Shown in pieces: positions 22,759 to 33,835 of a DNA stretch of 42,564 bases. Each line of letters opens with the position of its first letter. Position 1 is the first letter of the stretch. Made by a program: the position numbers and the translations under genes. The stretch comes from Geodermatophilus chilensis (lineage in GTDB: Bacteria; Actinomycetota; Actinomycetes; Mycobacteriales; Geodermatophilaceae): positions 1-42,564 of the forward strand of contig NZ_NVPT01000022.1 of the NCBI RefSeq assembly GCF_002802985.1, written 5' to 3'. Below the pieces are notes generated by a model, which worked only from the letters and a program-made list of their open reading frames with translations, was not told where the DNA came from and made no database searches.

Positions 22759-25229
22759 GCCTGACCTCCCACGGTCGTGCCGCCTGCCACGAGCTCCTCG
22801 GCGCGGGCGCTGTCGCCGCCCACGGTGGGCGGGACCGCACCGGTCACCGGGGCCGACCCCGTGGTGGTCGGTGCCGGGGCAGGCGTACCTCCCCGGGAGA
22901 CCCGCTCGACCCGCGCGGCCGCCGTCTTGAAGATGGGCTGCTTGGACACCGGGTCCCAGTCGGTCAGCGTCAGCTCGTTCGCCGCCCGGCCCTCGCCCTT
23001 CTTCTTCGGTTGCGAGCCGTCCTTGGTGTCCCAGTAGCCGTAGTGGAACGGGAGGAACAGCACACCCGGTCGGATGCCGCTGACCCGCAGCCGGGCCCGC
23101 ACCCGGCCGCGGGGCGTCGCGACCTCCAGCAGGTCGCCCTCGGCGAAACCCCGGTCGGCGGCGTCGCTCGCCGACATCTCCACCCAGACCTCCGGCGCGG
23201 CCGCGTTCAGCTGCGGCGCCCGGCCGGTCTTGGTGCGCGTGTGGAAGTGGTAGAGCGTCCGGCCGGTGATGAGCTGGAACGGGAAGTCCTGGCTGGGCAG
23301 CTCGTGCGGGGCGACGTACTCGGCCGCCTTGAGCACCGCCCTCCCGGTCGGGTTGAGTGCCTTGTACTCGGTCTCCTCCACCGGGGCCCCGGTGACCATG
23401 TCGCGGCCGTAGCTCTCGCAGTAGTCCGGCTGCGCCCAGAACCTCCCGTCGACGTAGATCCGCTCGGTGCCGTCGGGGTGCTCGTCGTTGCACGGCCACT
23501 GGATGCCGCTGCTGCCGCGGAGCTTGTCGTAGCTCATGCCGCTGTAGTCGCAGGGGCGGCCGCGGCTGCACTCCTTCCACCCCTCGAAGGCGCCCTCCGC
23601 GTCGGTCCACTTGACCAGCGGCTGCCCGTCCTTGTCCTCGAGGCCGAGGCGGTGGGCGAAGTCGATGAGGATGTCCAGATCGGCCCTGGCCTCCCCCGGG
23701 GGCTCGACCGCCTTCTCCGACAGGTGGACCGTGCGGTCGACGTTGGTGAAGGTGCCCGTCTTCTCGCCCCACGTCGCGGCCGGCAGGACGACGTCGGCCA
23801 GCTGCGCGGTCTCGGACAGGAAGATGTCCTGGACGACCAGGAACAGCCGGTCCTGGCTGAGCAGCTCGCGGATGCGTCGCAGCTCCGGCAGCGAGACCGC
23901 GGGGTTGGTCGCCGTCACGTAGAGGAACCGGATCGATCCCTCCTCGATGTAGCGCAACTGCTGCATGATGTGGGTCGGCGGCGAGTAGTGCGGGATCTGC
24001 ATCGGGTCGACGTTCCAGATCCGGGCCAGGTCGGTGATGTGGGCGTCGTTGGACCAGTTGCGGAAGGCCGGCAGATCCCCGTCGGCACCGCACTCCCGGG
24101 TGTTCTGCGCCGTGGGCTGGCCGTTCATCTGCAGGATGCCGCAGCCGGGCTTGCCGAGCATGCCCCGGATGACGTTGATGTTGTTGACGCTGACGGCGGC
24201 CGCGCTGGCCTGGTGGGACTGGTAGAAGCCCTGCAGGACCGTGGACAGCAGCCGTTCGGCGTGCCCGAGGATGCGGGCGGCCTCGCGGATCCGGTCCGCG
24301 GGGACGTCGCAGACCTCGGCGGCGACCTCCGGGGTGTAGGCCTTCATCTGCTTCTCGAGCTCGTCGAAGCCGACGGTGTGCGCCGCGATGTACTCGCGGT
24401 CGATCCAGCCGTTGGTGATGATCTCGTGCAGCAGCGCGTTCATCAGCATCACGTTGGTGCCGGGGCGCGGGGCGAGGTGCACCGTGGCCGCCCTGGCGAC
24501 CGGGGTCTCGCGCGGGTCGACGCAGATGACCTTCGGCGGGTTGGGGCCGGCCAGCCGGTCGAGGACGCGCGTCCAGAGCACCGTCTGGGTCTCGGCCATG
24601 TTGTGCCCGTAGAGGGCGATGACGTCGGCATGGTCGACGTCGGTGTAGGAGCCGGGCTGACCGTCGCAGGCGAAGGTCTCCTTGAGCGCCGCGGCGGCGG
24701 TCGCGGTGCACAGCCGGGTGTTGCCGTCGACGTGGTTGGTGCCGATGCCGCCGTGGGCGATGAGCCCGAGGGTGTAGTACTCCTCGAGGAAGAGTTGGCC
24801 GGTGGTGTAGAAGCTGATGGCGCTGGGACCCTGCTCCTCGAGCAGTTCCCTGCACCGCCCGGCGACCGCGTCCATCGCGGTGTCCCAGTCGGTCTCGACG
24901 AGCTTCCCCTTGCGCCGGATCAGCGGCTTCGTGAGCCGGTCGGGCGAGTTGTTGGCCTGCCAGCCGAAGAGGTCCTTGGGGCCGAGGCGGCCGTGGTTGA
25001 CGCGGTCGACGGCCCGGCCGCGGACGCCGACGATGCGGTCGTCCTTGACGGCGATGTCCAGGCCGTCGCCGTTGCTGTGCAGGATCGTGGCCGACTGCAC
25101 CCAGCGGTCGACGTCGACTTCGGTCAGGCCGTCGGCGAGGTACTGGTCGACGCGCGTCGGCCAGGTCTCCCCCGGGCCGTACGGCGTCCGGGTCCCCCAC
25201 GGCTCGGCGATGCGGTCAGTTCGCGGCAT
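22755..25229 (-). CDS. Molybdopterin (bis-MGD) oxidoreductase without the N-terminal [4Fe-4S] cysteines
   Basis: 824 residues from ATG 25229. It follows the DMSO-reductase-family layout: IRRKGKLVETDWDTAMDAVA, FYTTGQLFLEEYYT, DGNTRLCTATAAAALKETF with C174 at the position of the molybdenum ligand in nitrate reductase/formate dehydrogenase-like enzymes, KVICVDPRETPVARAA, MNGQPTAQNTRECGADGDLP, LADVVLPAATWGEKTGTFTN and the C-terminal MGD-binding domain (FQLITGRTLYHFHTRTKTGR, GDLLEVATPRGRVRARLRVS). At the N-terminus the usual C-x2-C-x3-C segment reads T48-I-L-H51-S-N-G-D55 and the fourth position is LGPKD, so no cysteine ligands remain. A low-complexity tail (about 770-824) is Thr/Ala/Gly-rich. It has no Tat signal. 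Substrate unknown; it heads the operon. Confidence 0.88.
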   Translation of the reverse strand: MPRTDRIAEPWGTRTPYGPGETWPTRVDQYLADGLTEVDVDRWVQSATILHSNGDGLDIAVKDDRIVGVRGRAVDRVNHGRLGPKDLFGWQANNSPDRLTKPLIRRKGKLVETDWDTAMDAVAGRCRELLEEQGPSAISFYTTGQLFLEEYYTLGLIAHGGIGTNHVDGNTRLCTATAAAALKETFACDGQPGSYTDVDHADVIALYGHNMAETQTVLWTRVLDRLAGPNPPKVICVDPRETPVARAATVHLAPRPGTNVMLMNALLHEIITNGWIDREYIAAHTVGFDELEKQMKAYTPEVAAEVCDVPADRIREAARILGHAERLLSTVLQGFYQSHQASAAAVSVNNINVIRGMLGKPGCGILQMNGQPTAQNTRECGADGDLPAFRNWSNDAHITDLARIWNVDPMQIPHYSPPTHIMQQLRYIEEGSIRFLYVTATNPAVSLPELRRIRELLSQDRLFLVVQDIFLSETAQLADVVLPAATWGEKTGTFTNVDRTVHLSEKAVEPPGEARADLDILIDFAHRLGLEDKDGQPLVKWTDAEGAFEGWKECSRGRPCDYSGMSYDKLRGSSGIQWPCNDEHPDGTERIYVDGRFWAQPDYCESYGRDMVTGAPVEETEYKALNPTGRAVLKAAEYVAPHELPSQDFPFQLITGRTLYHFHTRTKTGRAPQLNAAAPEVWVEMSASDAADRGFAEGDLLEVATPRGRVRARLRVSGIRPGVLFLPFHYGYWDTKDGSQPKKKGEGRAANELTLTDWDPVSKQPIFKTAAARVERVSRGGTPAPAPTTTGSAPVTGAVPPTVGGDSARAEELVAGGTTVGGQA

Positions 25230-25365
25230 GGCCGCCGCCGTACCCGCAGCCCGAGGCCCCCCGAACGTCGGTCAGATGACGAAACCGTGACATCGGGCCG
25301 GCGGTGGGCCAGGAGGGCAAGAACGGTCGGGCGCCGCGCCGCTCGCTCCGGCCAGACTCCCCGAC

Positions 25366-28438
<3,073 letters not shown>

Positions 28439-28491
28439 GGACCCCGTCCTCCCCACCGCTCGTCGAAGGACCCCCTGCTCCCCGCCACTCG
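28439..28491. repeat. Two tandem copies of a ~29-bp intergenic unit
   Basis: GGACCCCGTCCTCCCC at 28439-28454 and GGACCCCCTGCTCCCC at 28468-28483 agree at 14 of 16 bases, and the next eight bases (ACCGCTCG, GCCACTCG) agree at six. The period is 29 bp. The unit starts directly after the argG stop codon. It may be a dispersed intergenic repeat of this lineage. Confidence 0.5.
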
Positions 28492-28530
28492 CGGGCTCGC
28501 GGCGGGACCCTGCAGCGGGCCGGCGGGGCC

Positions 28531-28549
28531 CGGGACGGGGCCGGTCCCG
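28531..28549. terminator. Hairpin between convergent argG and the DUF1445 gene
   Basis: CGGGAC, a 7-nt loop (GGGGCCG) and GTCCCG form a perfect 6-bp GC stem midway between the two convergent stop codons. There is no T run. It could serve both strands. Confidence 0.35.
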
Positions 28550-28556
28550 ACGGTCC

Positions 28557-29345
28557 CTAGGTCTGCCGGTAGACCGCGTCCGGGATGTCGGTGACGAACA
28601 TGTGCCCGGGTGCGTGGGTGATCGCGAACGGCGGCCGGGAGGCCATGAGCGCCGCCTGCGGGGTGACCCCGCAGGCCCAGAACACCGGGACGTCGCCGTC
28701 GGCGACCTCGACCGGGTCGCCGTAGTCCGGCGCGGCCAGGTCGGTGATGCCGAGGGACTCCGCCGCGCCGACGTGCACCGGCGCTCCGTGGACCTGGGGC
28801 ATCCGGGCGGTCACCTGCACCGCGGTGGCCACCAGCTCGCCGGGCACCGGGCGCATCGACACGACCAGCGGCCCGGAGAGCCGGCCGGCGGGGCGGCACG
28901 GCCGGTTGGTGCGGTACATCGACACGTTGCGGCCCTGCTCGATGTTGCGCACCGGCACACCGGCGTCCAGCAGCGCGGTCTCGAAGCTGAAGCTGCAGCC
29001 GATCAGGAAGGCGACCAGGTCGTCGCGCCACAGGTCGACGACGTCGGTCGGCTCGTCGACCAGCACGCCGTCGCGCCACACCCGGTAGCGCGGCAGGTCG
29101 GTGCGCAGGTCCGCCCCCGGCGCGAGCACGGTGGACGTCGACCCCGCGTCGGTCACGTCGAGCAGCGGCACCGGCTGCGGGTTGCGCTGGCCGAACAGCA
29201 GCATGTCGTAGGCCCAGTCCTGCGGGACGACGACGAGGTTGGCCTGGGTGTAGCCGGGCGCCCAGCCCGACGACGGGACGGCGAGGCCGCCGCGGTAGTG
29301 CTCGCGGGCGAGCGCGGGGTCGGCGGCGGGCAACGTGACGGTCAC
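28557..29345 (-). CDS. DUF1445 putative hydro-lyase (YcsI / D-glutamate cyclase-related)
   Basis: 262 residues from GTG 29345, overlapping the GntR gene stop by 4 nt. Family blocks include [110 protein letters not shown] and [15 protein letters not shown], which define the DUF1445 (PF07286) family. The Bacillus homologue YcsI lies in the ycsFGI-kip region with the same partners as here. A mammalian relative carries this domain in a D-glutamate cyclase that yields 5-oxoproline. So the likely role is to supply or process 5-oxoproline for the pxp genes. The reaction in bacteria is not settled. Confidence 0.9.
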   Translation of the reverse strand: MTVTLPAADPALAREHYRGGLAVPSSGWAPGYTQANLVVVPQDWAYDMLLFGQRNPQPVPLLDVTDAGSTSTVLAPGADLRTDLPRYRVWRDGVLVDEPTDVVDLWRDDLVAFLIGCSFSFETALLDAGVPVRNIEQGRNVSMYRTNRPCRPAGRLSGPLVVSMRPVPGELVATAVQVTARMPQVHGAPVHVGAAESLGITDLAAPDYGDPVEVADGDVPVFWACGVTPQAALMASRPPFAITHAPGHMFVTDIPDAVYRQT

Positions 29346-30091
29346 GGGGTCCTCCTCGATCGGTCGCGGAAGGCCGCCAGCAGCTCGGCCTCCGAGTCGT
29401 GCAGGTAGTCCTCGAGCTCCTTCGCCGCGCGGTCGGTCTCCCCGGCGACGAGCAGGTCCAGCAGCGCCCGGTTGCGGCCGACGTAGGGCTCGTGCAGCCG
29501 CTGCGGGGCCCCGACGGAGTGGAACGCCAGGCGCAGCTCGGCCAGCAGCCGGGCGGCGGTCTCGTCGATGCGCCGGCTGCCGGCCAGCGCGACCAGGTGC
29601 TGGTGGAAGCGCATGTTCGCGGTGCCGGCCGCGACCCAGTCGCCGCGGCGGGCGGCGTCCTCCCCGGCGGCCACGTCGTCGTGCAGCGGCCGCAGCCGCA
29701 CCGGGTCCAGCCCGTGCAGCCGGCGGACGACGTCGCACTCGATCGTGCGGCGCAGGCGGTAGAGGTCGACCAGGTCGTCCTCGTCGAGCTCGGGCACGAA
29801 GACCCCCCGGTGCAGCCGGTGCACGAGCAGCCCCTCGTGGGTGAGCAGCCGGAACGCCTCGCGCAGCGTGTTGCGGGAGACGTGCAGGACGTCGACGAGC
29901 TGTTCCTCCGACAGCCGGTGCCCGGGCGGCAGGTCCCCCTCGATCACCCGGTGGCGCAGCAGCTCGGCGACCCGCTCGGCGGTGCTCGACCGGTCGAAGG
30001 AGCGCACCTCCTCGGCGACGGCGCGCAGCCAGCCGGCATGGGTGTCCGGGCCGCGGCCGGGGTCGTCGTCCGCAGCGGACGGGGATGCCAT
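29342..30091 (-). CDS. GntR-family transcriptional regulator with FCD domain
   Basis: 249 residues from ATG 30091; the frame is open farther upstream, but this start fits the family length. Residues 35-105 form a winged helix ([60 protein letters not shown]). Residues 110-240 are the all-helical FCD effector domain ([53 protein letters not shown]) with metal/ligand-binding residues in the usual D/H positions. It diverges from the Nramp-pxp operon with a palindromic site between them, and it is translationally coupled to DUF1445. It is therefore the likely local repressor, probably responding to 5-oxoproline or a related acid. Confidence 0.92.
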   Translation of the reverse strand: MASPSAADDDPGRGPDTHAGWLRAVAEEVRSFDRSSTAERVAELLRHRVIEGDLPPGHRLSEEQLVDVLHVSRNTLREAFRLLTHEGLLVHRLHRGVFVPELDEDDLVDLYRLRRTIECDVVRRLHGLDPVRLRPLHDDVAAGEDAARRGDWVAAGTANMRFHQHLVALAGSRRIDETAARLLAELRLAFHSVGAPQRLHEPYVGRNRALLDLLVAGETDRAAKELEDYLHDSEAELLAAFRDRSRRTP

Positions 30092-30141
30092 GCACCCATC
30101 GTGCCCAACGGGGGGCGCGAGGGGAACAGTTGACCGGCCCC

Positions 30142-30171
30142 TTGTCGGATCGTTCAACAACTCTCTATCTT
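30142..30171 (+). promoter_or_regulatory. Promoter and candidate GntR operator of the Nramp-pxp operon
   Basis: TTGTCG (30142-30147), 18 bp and TATCTT (30166-30171) form a plausible -35/-10 pair. The interval 30142-30160 runs from TTGT to ACAA and is partly symmetric over 19 bp, as expected for a GntR/FCD dimer site that would cover the -35. Confidence 0.45.
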
Positions 30172-30183
30172 CATCGGCCATGG

Positions 30184-30229
30184 CCCGGCCGCGCCGGGTG
30201 TTCGAGCCGCCGGTGCGGGTAACGGCGGT
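30184..30229 (+). other. Structured 5' leader before the Nramp-like gene
   Basis: Two short hairpins are possible in the ~75-nt leader: CCCGG/CCGGG (30184-30188, 30194-30198) and GCCGCC/GGCGGT (30206-30211, 30224-30229). No known riboswitch consensus was recognised. High GC alone makes such pairs common. Confidence 0.25.
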
Positions 30230-30252
30230 CCCACCGACCGGGAGCAACTGCC

Positions 30253-31506
30253 ATGGCATCCGAACCGACCAGCCCCCACAGCGCTCCGGCCACGGCCGGC
30301 CCCACGAGCAGCCGCATGGCCGCCGGCACGCGGTCGACGCTGCTGGGCGCGATGTTCCTCATGGCCACCTCGGCCATCGGCCCGGGGTTCATCACCCAGA
30401 CGACGACGTTCACCGTCCAGCTCGGTGCGGCCTTCGCCTTCGCCATCGCCGTCTCTATCGTCATCGACATCGCCCTGCAGCTGAACGTGTGGCGGGTGAT
30501 CGGCGTCAGCGGCCGGCGGGCCCAGGAGCTGGGCAACCTCGTCGCGCCCGGCCTGGGCTGGGTGATGGCCGCCTTCCTGCTGGCCGGCGGGCTGGTGTTC
30601 AACATCGGCAACGTCGCCGGCGCGGGCCTGGGCTTCGACGCGATGCTCGGGCTGGACCCGAGGATCGGCGGCGCCATCTCCGCCGTCATCGCCATCGGCA
30701 TCTTCCTGAGCCGCCGGGCCGGGGTCGCGGTCGACCGGATCGTCGTCGTCCTCGGCCTGCTGATGATCGTGCTGACCGCCTACATCGCGATCACCTCGGG
30801 CCCGCCGGTGGGCCGGGCGCTGCGCAACGTCGTCCTCCCCGAGGAGGTCTCCTTCCTGGCGATCACCACGCTGGTCGGCGGCACGATCGGCGGCTACATC
30901 GTCTACGCCGGCGCGCACCGGCTGCTGGACTCCGGGGTCACCGGCCGGGAGCACGTCCGCGACATCACCCGCGGCTCGATCACCGGGATCGTGATCACCG
31001 GGATCATGCGGGTCGTCCTCTTCCTCGCCATCCTCGGCGTGGTGACCGGTGGCGCCGACCTCGGCACGGAGAACCAGGCGGCCAACGCCTTCCAGAGCGC
31101 GGCGGGCGAGGTCGGGCTGCGGGTCTTCGGCGTCGTGCTGTGGGCCGCGGCGATCACCAGCGTGATCGGCGCCTCCTACACCTCGATCTCCTTCGTCACC
31201 TCGCGCACCCGCACCAGCGACCGCACCCGCACGCTGCTGGTGGTCGGCTTCATCGCGGTCACCACGCTGGCCTTCCTCCTCATCGGTGCCGCCCCGACCA
31301 CGCTGCTGGTCTTCGCCGGCGCCTTCAACGGGCTGCTGCTGCCGATCGGCATCGCGGTGCTGCTCTGGGTGGCCACCCGCCGGGCCGACCTGCTGAACGG
31401 GTACCGCTACCCGCGCTGGCTGCTCGTGGTCGGCTGGGCGGCGTGGCTGCTGACGGTCTACCTGGCGGTCAACTCGATCCGCCCGGTCATCGCGCTGTTC
31501 TCGTGA
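30253..31506 (+). CDS. Nramp-like transporter of the pxp operon, lacking metal-site motifs
   Basis: 417 residues from ATG 30253 (GGGAGC 8 nt upstream), with about 11 transmembrane helices. It belongs to the Nramp superfamily branch that includes Bacillus YcsG. In true Nramp metal carriers helix 1 has DPGN and helix 6 has MPH. Here helix 1 reads ATSAIGPGFITQTTTF and the helix-6 region reads GGTIGGYIVYAGAHRLL, so both metal motifs are gone. Together with its place at the head of pxpABC, this argues for import of an organic substrate such as 5-oxoproline, or of some coupled ion, rather than Mn2+/Fe2+. The final helices are LLVVGWAAWLLTVYLAV. Confidence 0.85.
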   Translation: MASEPTSPHSAPATAGPTSSRMAAGTRSTLLGAMFLMATSAIGPGFITQTTTFTVQLGAAFAFAIAVSIVIDIALQLNVWRVIGVSGRRAQELGNLVAPGLGWVMAAFLLAGGLVFNIGNVAGAGLGFDAMLGLDPRIGGAISAVIAIGIFLSRRAGVAVDRIVVVLGLLMIVLTAYIAITSGPPVGRALRNVVLPEEVSFLAITTLVGGTIGGYIVYAGAHRLLDSGVTGREHVRDITRGSITGIVITGIMRVVLFLAILGVVTGGADLGTENQAANAFQSAAGEVGLRVFGVVLWAAAITSVIGASYTSISFVTSRTRTSDRTRTLLVVGFIAVTTLAFLLIGAAPTTLLVFAGAFNGLLLPIGIAVLLWVATRRADLLNGYRYPRWLLVVGWAAWLLTVYLAVNSIRPVIALFS

Positions 31507-31519
31507 GGGAGGCTGACGG

Positions 31520-32272
31520 ATGGACCTCAACTCCGACCTCGGCGAGGGCTTCGGCCAGTGGCGGCTGGGGGACGACGACGCGCTGCTCGACGTCGTCACC
31601 AGCGCCAACGTGGCCTGCGGCTTCCACGCCGGCGACCCCTCGATCATGCGGCGCGTGTGCGCCCGGGCGGCCGAGACAGGCGTGGCGGTGGGCGCGCAGG
31701 TCGCCTACCGCGACCTGGCCGGGTTCGGCCGCCGGTTCGTCGACGTCGAGCCCGCCGAGCTGACCGCCGACGTGCTCTACCAGCTCGGCGCGCTGGAGGC
31801 CTTCGCCCGCGTGGCCGGCACCCGGGTGCGCTACGTCAAGCCGCACGGCGCGCTCTACAACACGATCGTCACCCACGAGGAGCAGGCGGCGGCCGTGGTG
31901 CAGGCGGTGGTCGAGTACGACCGCGCGCTGCCGGTGCTCGGGCTGCCCGGGTCGGCCTGGCTGCGGCTGGCCGACGAGGCCGGGCTGACGACGGTGGCCG
32001 AGGCGTTCGCCGACCGCGAGTACACCCCCCAGGGCACGCTGGTCTCCCGCCGGCTGCCCGGCGCGGTGTTGCACGACCCCGACGAGATCGCCCGCCGCTG
32101 CGTCGCGATGGCCACCGGCGAGCCGGTCACCGACGTCGAGGGCGGGCTGCTGCGGCTGGCGCCGGAGTCCATCTGCGTCCACGGTGACACCCCCGGCGCG
32201 GTGGCGATCGCCCGGCGGGTGCGCGAGGTCCTCACGGCGGCCGGGGTGTCGCTGGCGCCGTTCGCCGACTGA
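31520..32272 (+). CDS. pxpA: 5-oxoprolinase subunit A (LamB/YcsF family)
   Basis: 250 residues from ATG 31520, 13 nt after the transporter stop (GAGGGAGG upstream). It begins [20 protein letters not shown] and continues [73 protein letters not shown] and [20 protein letters not shown], the hallmark blocks of the family. With PxpB and PxpC it opens 5-oxo-L-proline (pyroglutamate) to glutamate with ATP; PxpA is thought to act on the phosphorylated intermediate. Length is normal. It overlaps pxpB by one base (TGATG). Confidence 0.96.
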   Translation: MDLNSDLGEGFGQWRLGDDDALLDVVTSANVACGFHAGDPSIMRRVCARAAETGVAVGAQVAYRDLAGFGRRFVDVEPAELTADVLYQLGALEAFARVAGTRVRYVKPHGALYNTIVTHEEQAAAVVQAVVEYDRALPVLGLPGSAWLRLADEAGLTTVAEAFADREYTPQGTLVSRRLPGAVLHDPDEIARRCVAMATGEPVTDVEGGLLRLAPESICVHGDTPGAVAIARRVREVLTAAGVSLAPFAD

Positions 32273-32883
32273 TGCGCGTCCTGCCCAGCGGGTCGACCGC
32301 GCTGCTGGTCGAGCTCGGCGGTCTCGACGACGTCCTCGGCCTGTACGCCGCGCTCACCGCCGAGCCGCTCGAGGGGGTGGTGGACGTCGTCCCCGCGGCG
32401 CGCACGGTGCTGCTCGTGACCGACCCCGCGGTGACCTCCCTCGCGGCCGTGGAGCAGGCGGTGCGGCGCACGACGCCGCGCCCCGGACGGCGGGACGGCG
32501 GGGAGCTCGTCGAGCTGCCGGTCGTCTACGACGGCGCCGACCTCGCCGACGTCGCCACCCACCTGGGCGTGGACCCCGGCGAGGTGGTGCGCCGGCACAC
32601 CGCCACCGAGTGGACGGTCGCCTTCTGCGGGTTCGCCCCCGGCTTCGGTTACCTCACCCCCGACGGCGAGCCGTGGGACGTGCCGCGCCGGAGCAGCCCG
32701 CGGACGAAGGTGCCGCCAGGGTCGGTGGCGCTGGCCGGGGAGTTCAGCGGGGTCTACCCGCGGGAGTCCCCGGGCGGCTGGCAGCTCATCGGCCGCACCG
32801 ACGTCGCCGTCTTCGACGTCGACCGCGACCCGGCGGCGCTGCTGCGCCCCGGCGTCCGGGTGCGGTTCACGGAGGTGACGTGA
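32272..32883 (+). CDS. pxpB: 5-oxoprolinase subunit B (KipI-like)
   Basis: 203 residues from ATG 32272, sharing one base with the pxpA stop. Blocks of the allophanate-hydrolase-subunit-1 fold are present: RVLPSGSTALLVELGGLDDV, VVDVVPAARTVLLVTDP, LVELPVVYDGADLADVATHL, VAFCGFAPGFGYLTPDGEPW, PPGSVALAGEFSGVYPRESP and GGWQLIGRTDVAVFD. It forms a complex with PxpC that phosphorylates 5-oxoproline with ATP. In Bacillus the same protein (KipI) inhibits the sporulation kinase KinA, a secondary role not expected here. The stop overlaps the pxpC start (GTGA). Confidence 0.95.
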   Translation: MRVLPSGSTALLVELGGLDDVLGLYAALTAEPLEGVVDVVPAARTVLLVTDPAVTSLAAVEQAVRRTTPRPGRRDGGELVELPVVYDGADLADVATHLGVDPGEVVRRHTATEWTVAFCGFAPGFGYLTPDGEPWDVPRRSSPRTKVPPGSVALAGEFSGVYPRESPGGWQLIGRTDVAVFDVDRDPAALLRPGVRVRFTEVT

Positions 32884-33761
32884 CCGGCCCCGCCGCGTCG
32901 CAGGGCGGGGCGACGCGCTCCCTCACCGTGCTGGCGACCGGCCCGCTGACCACCGTCCAGGACGGCGGCCGGCCCGGGCAGGGCGCGCTCGGCGTCGGCC
33001 GGTCCGGCGCCTGCGACCGGACCGCGGCGCGGCTGGCGAACCGGCTGGTGGGCAACGACCCCGGCGCCGCCGTGCTCGAGGCGACCCTCGGCGGCCTGGT
33101 GGTGCGGGCCGGGGCGGACCTGGTGGTGGCCACGACCGGGGCCCGGTGCTCGGTCGCGCACAACGCCCCGGTGACGCTGCGGGCGGGCGCGGAGCTGCGG
33201 CTCGGCCTGCCGACGATGGGGCTGCGCACCTACGTCGCCGTCCGCGGCGGGATCGCCGTCGAGCCGGTGCTGGGCAGCCGCTCGACCGACCTGCTCTCCG
33301 GCCTCGGTCCCCCGGTGCTCTCCCCCGGCGCCGTGCTGCCGGTGGGGTCCGCGGCCGGGCCGATGCCGGGGGTGGACCTCGCGCCGGTGGCCGACCCGCC
33401 CGGCGGTGAGGTGACCGTGCGGGTGCTGCCCGGCCCGCGCACCGACTGGTTCTCCGACGAGGCGCTGCGCGCCCTGACCGGGACCGCGTGGGAGGTGACC
33501 GGCGAGAGCAACCGGATCGGGCTGCGGCTGGCCGGCGTCGCGCTGGAGCGCACCCGCGCCGGCGAGCTGGCCAGCGAGGGCATGGTGCGCGGGGCGCTGC
33601 AGGTGCCGCCGTCCGGACAGCCGGTGCTCTTCCTCGCCGACGCGCCGGTGACCGGCGGCTACCCGGTCATCGGCTACGTCGAGGACGCCGACGTCGACCG
33701 GTGCGGCCAGCTGCGCCCGGGCCAGACGCTGCGCTTCCGCGGCACCGTCTCCCCCGGCTGA
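32880..33761 (+). CDS. pxpC: 5-oxoprolinase subunit C (KipA-like, biotin-dependent carboxyltransferase fold)
   Basis: 293 residues from GTG 32880, overlapping pxpB by 4 nt. It has the allophanate-hydrolase-subunit-2 pattern: LATGPLTTVQDGGRPGQGAL, GVGRSGACDRTAARLANRLV, AAVLEATLGGLVVRAGADL, LPTMGLRTYVAVRGGIAVEP, GSRSTDLLSGLGPPVLSPGA, VLPGPRTDWFSDEAL, ESNRIGLRLAGVAL, SEGMVRGALQVPPSGQPVLF and VTGGYPVIGYVEDADVDRCG. It completes the PxpABC 5-oxoprolinase. Length is normal and no defect is seen. Confidence 0.95.
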   Translation: MTGPAASQGGATRSLTVLATGPLTTVQDGGRPGQGALGVGRSGACDRTAARLANRLVGNDPGAAVLEATLGGLVVRAGADLVVATTGARCSVAHNAPVTLRAGAELRLGLPTMGLRTYVAVRGGIAVEPVLGSRSTDLLSGLGPPVLSPGAVLPVGSAAGPMPGVDLAPVADPPGGEVTVRVLPGPRTDWFSDEALRALTGTAWEVTGESNRIGLRLAGVALERTRAGELASEGMVRGALQVPPSGQPVLFLADAPVTGGYPVIGYVEDADVDRCGQLRPGQTLRFRGTVSPG

Positions 33762-33835
33762 CCGGGCGCCGGGAGCGGCTGCGCGACGATCACGTCTTCC
33801 CGCTCACCCGTCCCCGACCTCCTGGAGGAACGCGC

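Noticed and set aside
30178-30252. A known riboswitch in the leader of the Nramp-like gene
   Set aside because: No match to recalled guanidine, manganese (yybP) or other consensus elements; only short GC hairpins are visible.
30154-31647. A 497-residue minus-strand open frame opposite the Nramp-like gene
   Set aside because: It is Asp/Gln/Gly/Arg-rich shadow text opposite a protein with obvious transmembrane helices; GC-rich antisense frames stay open by chance.
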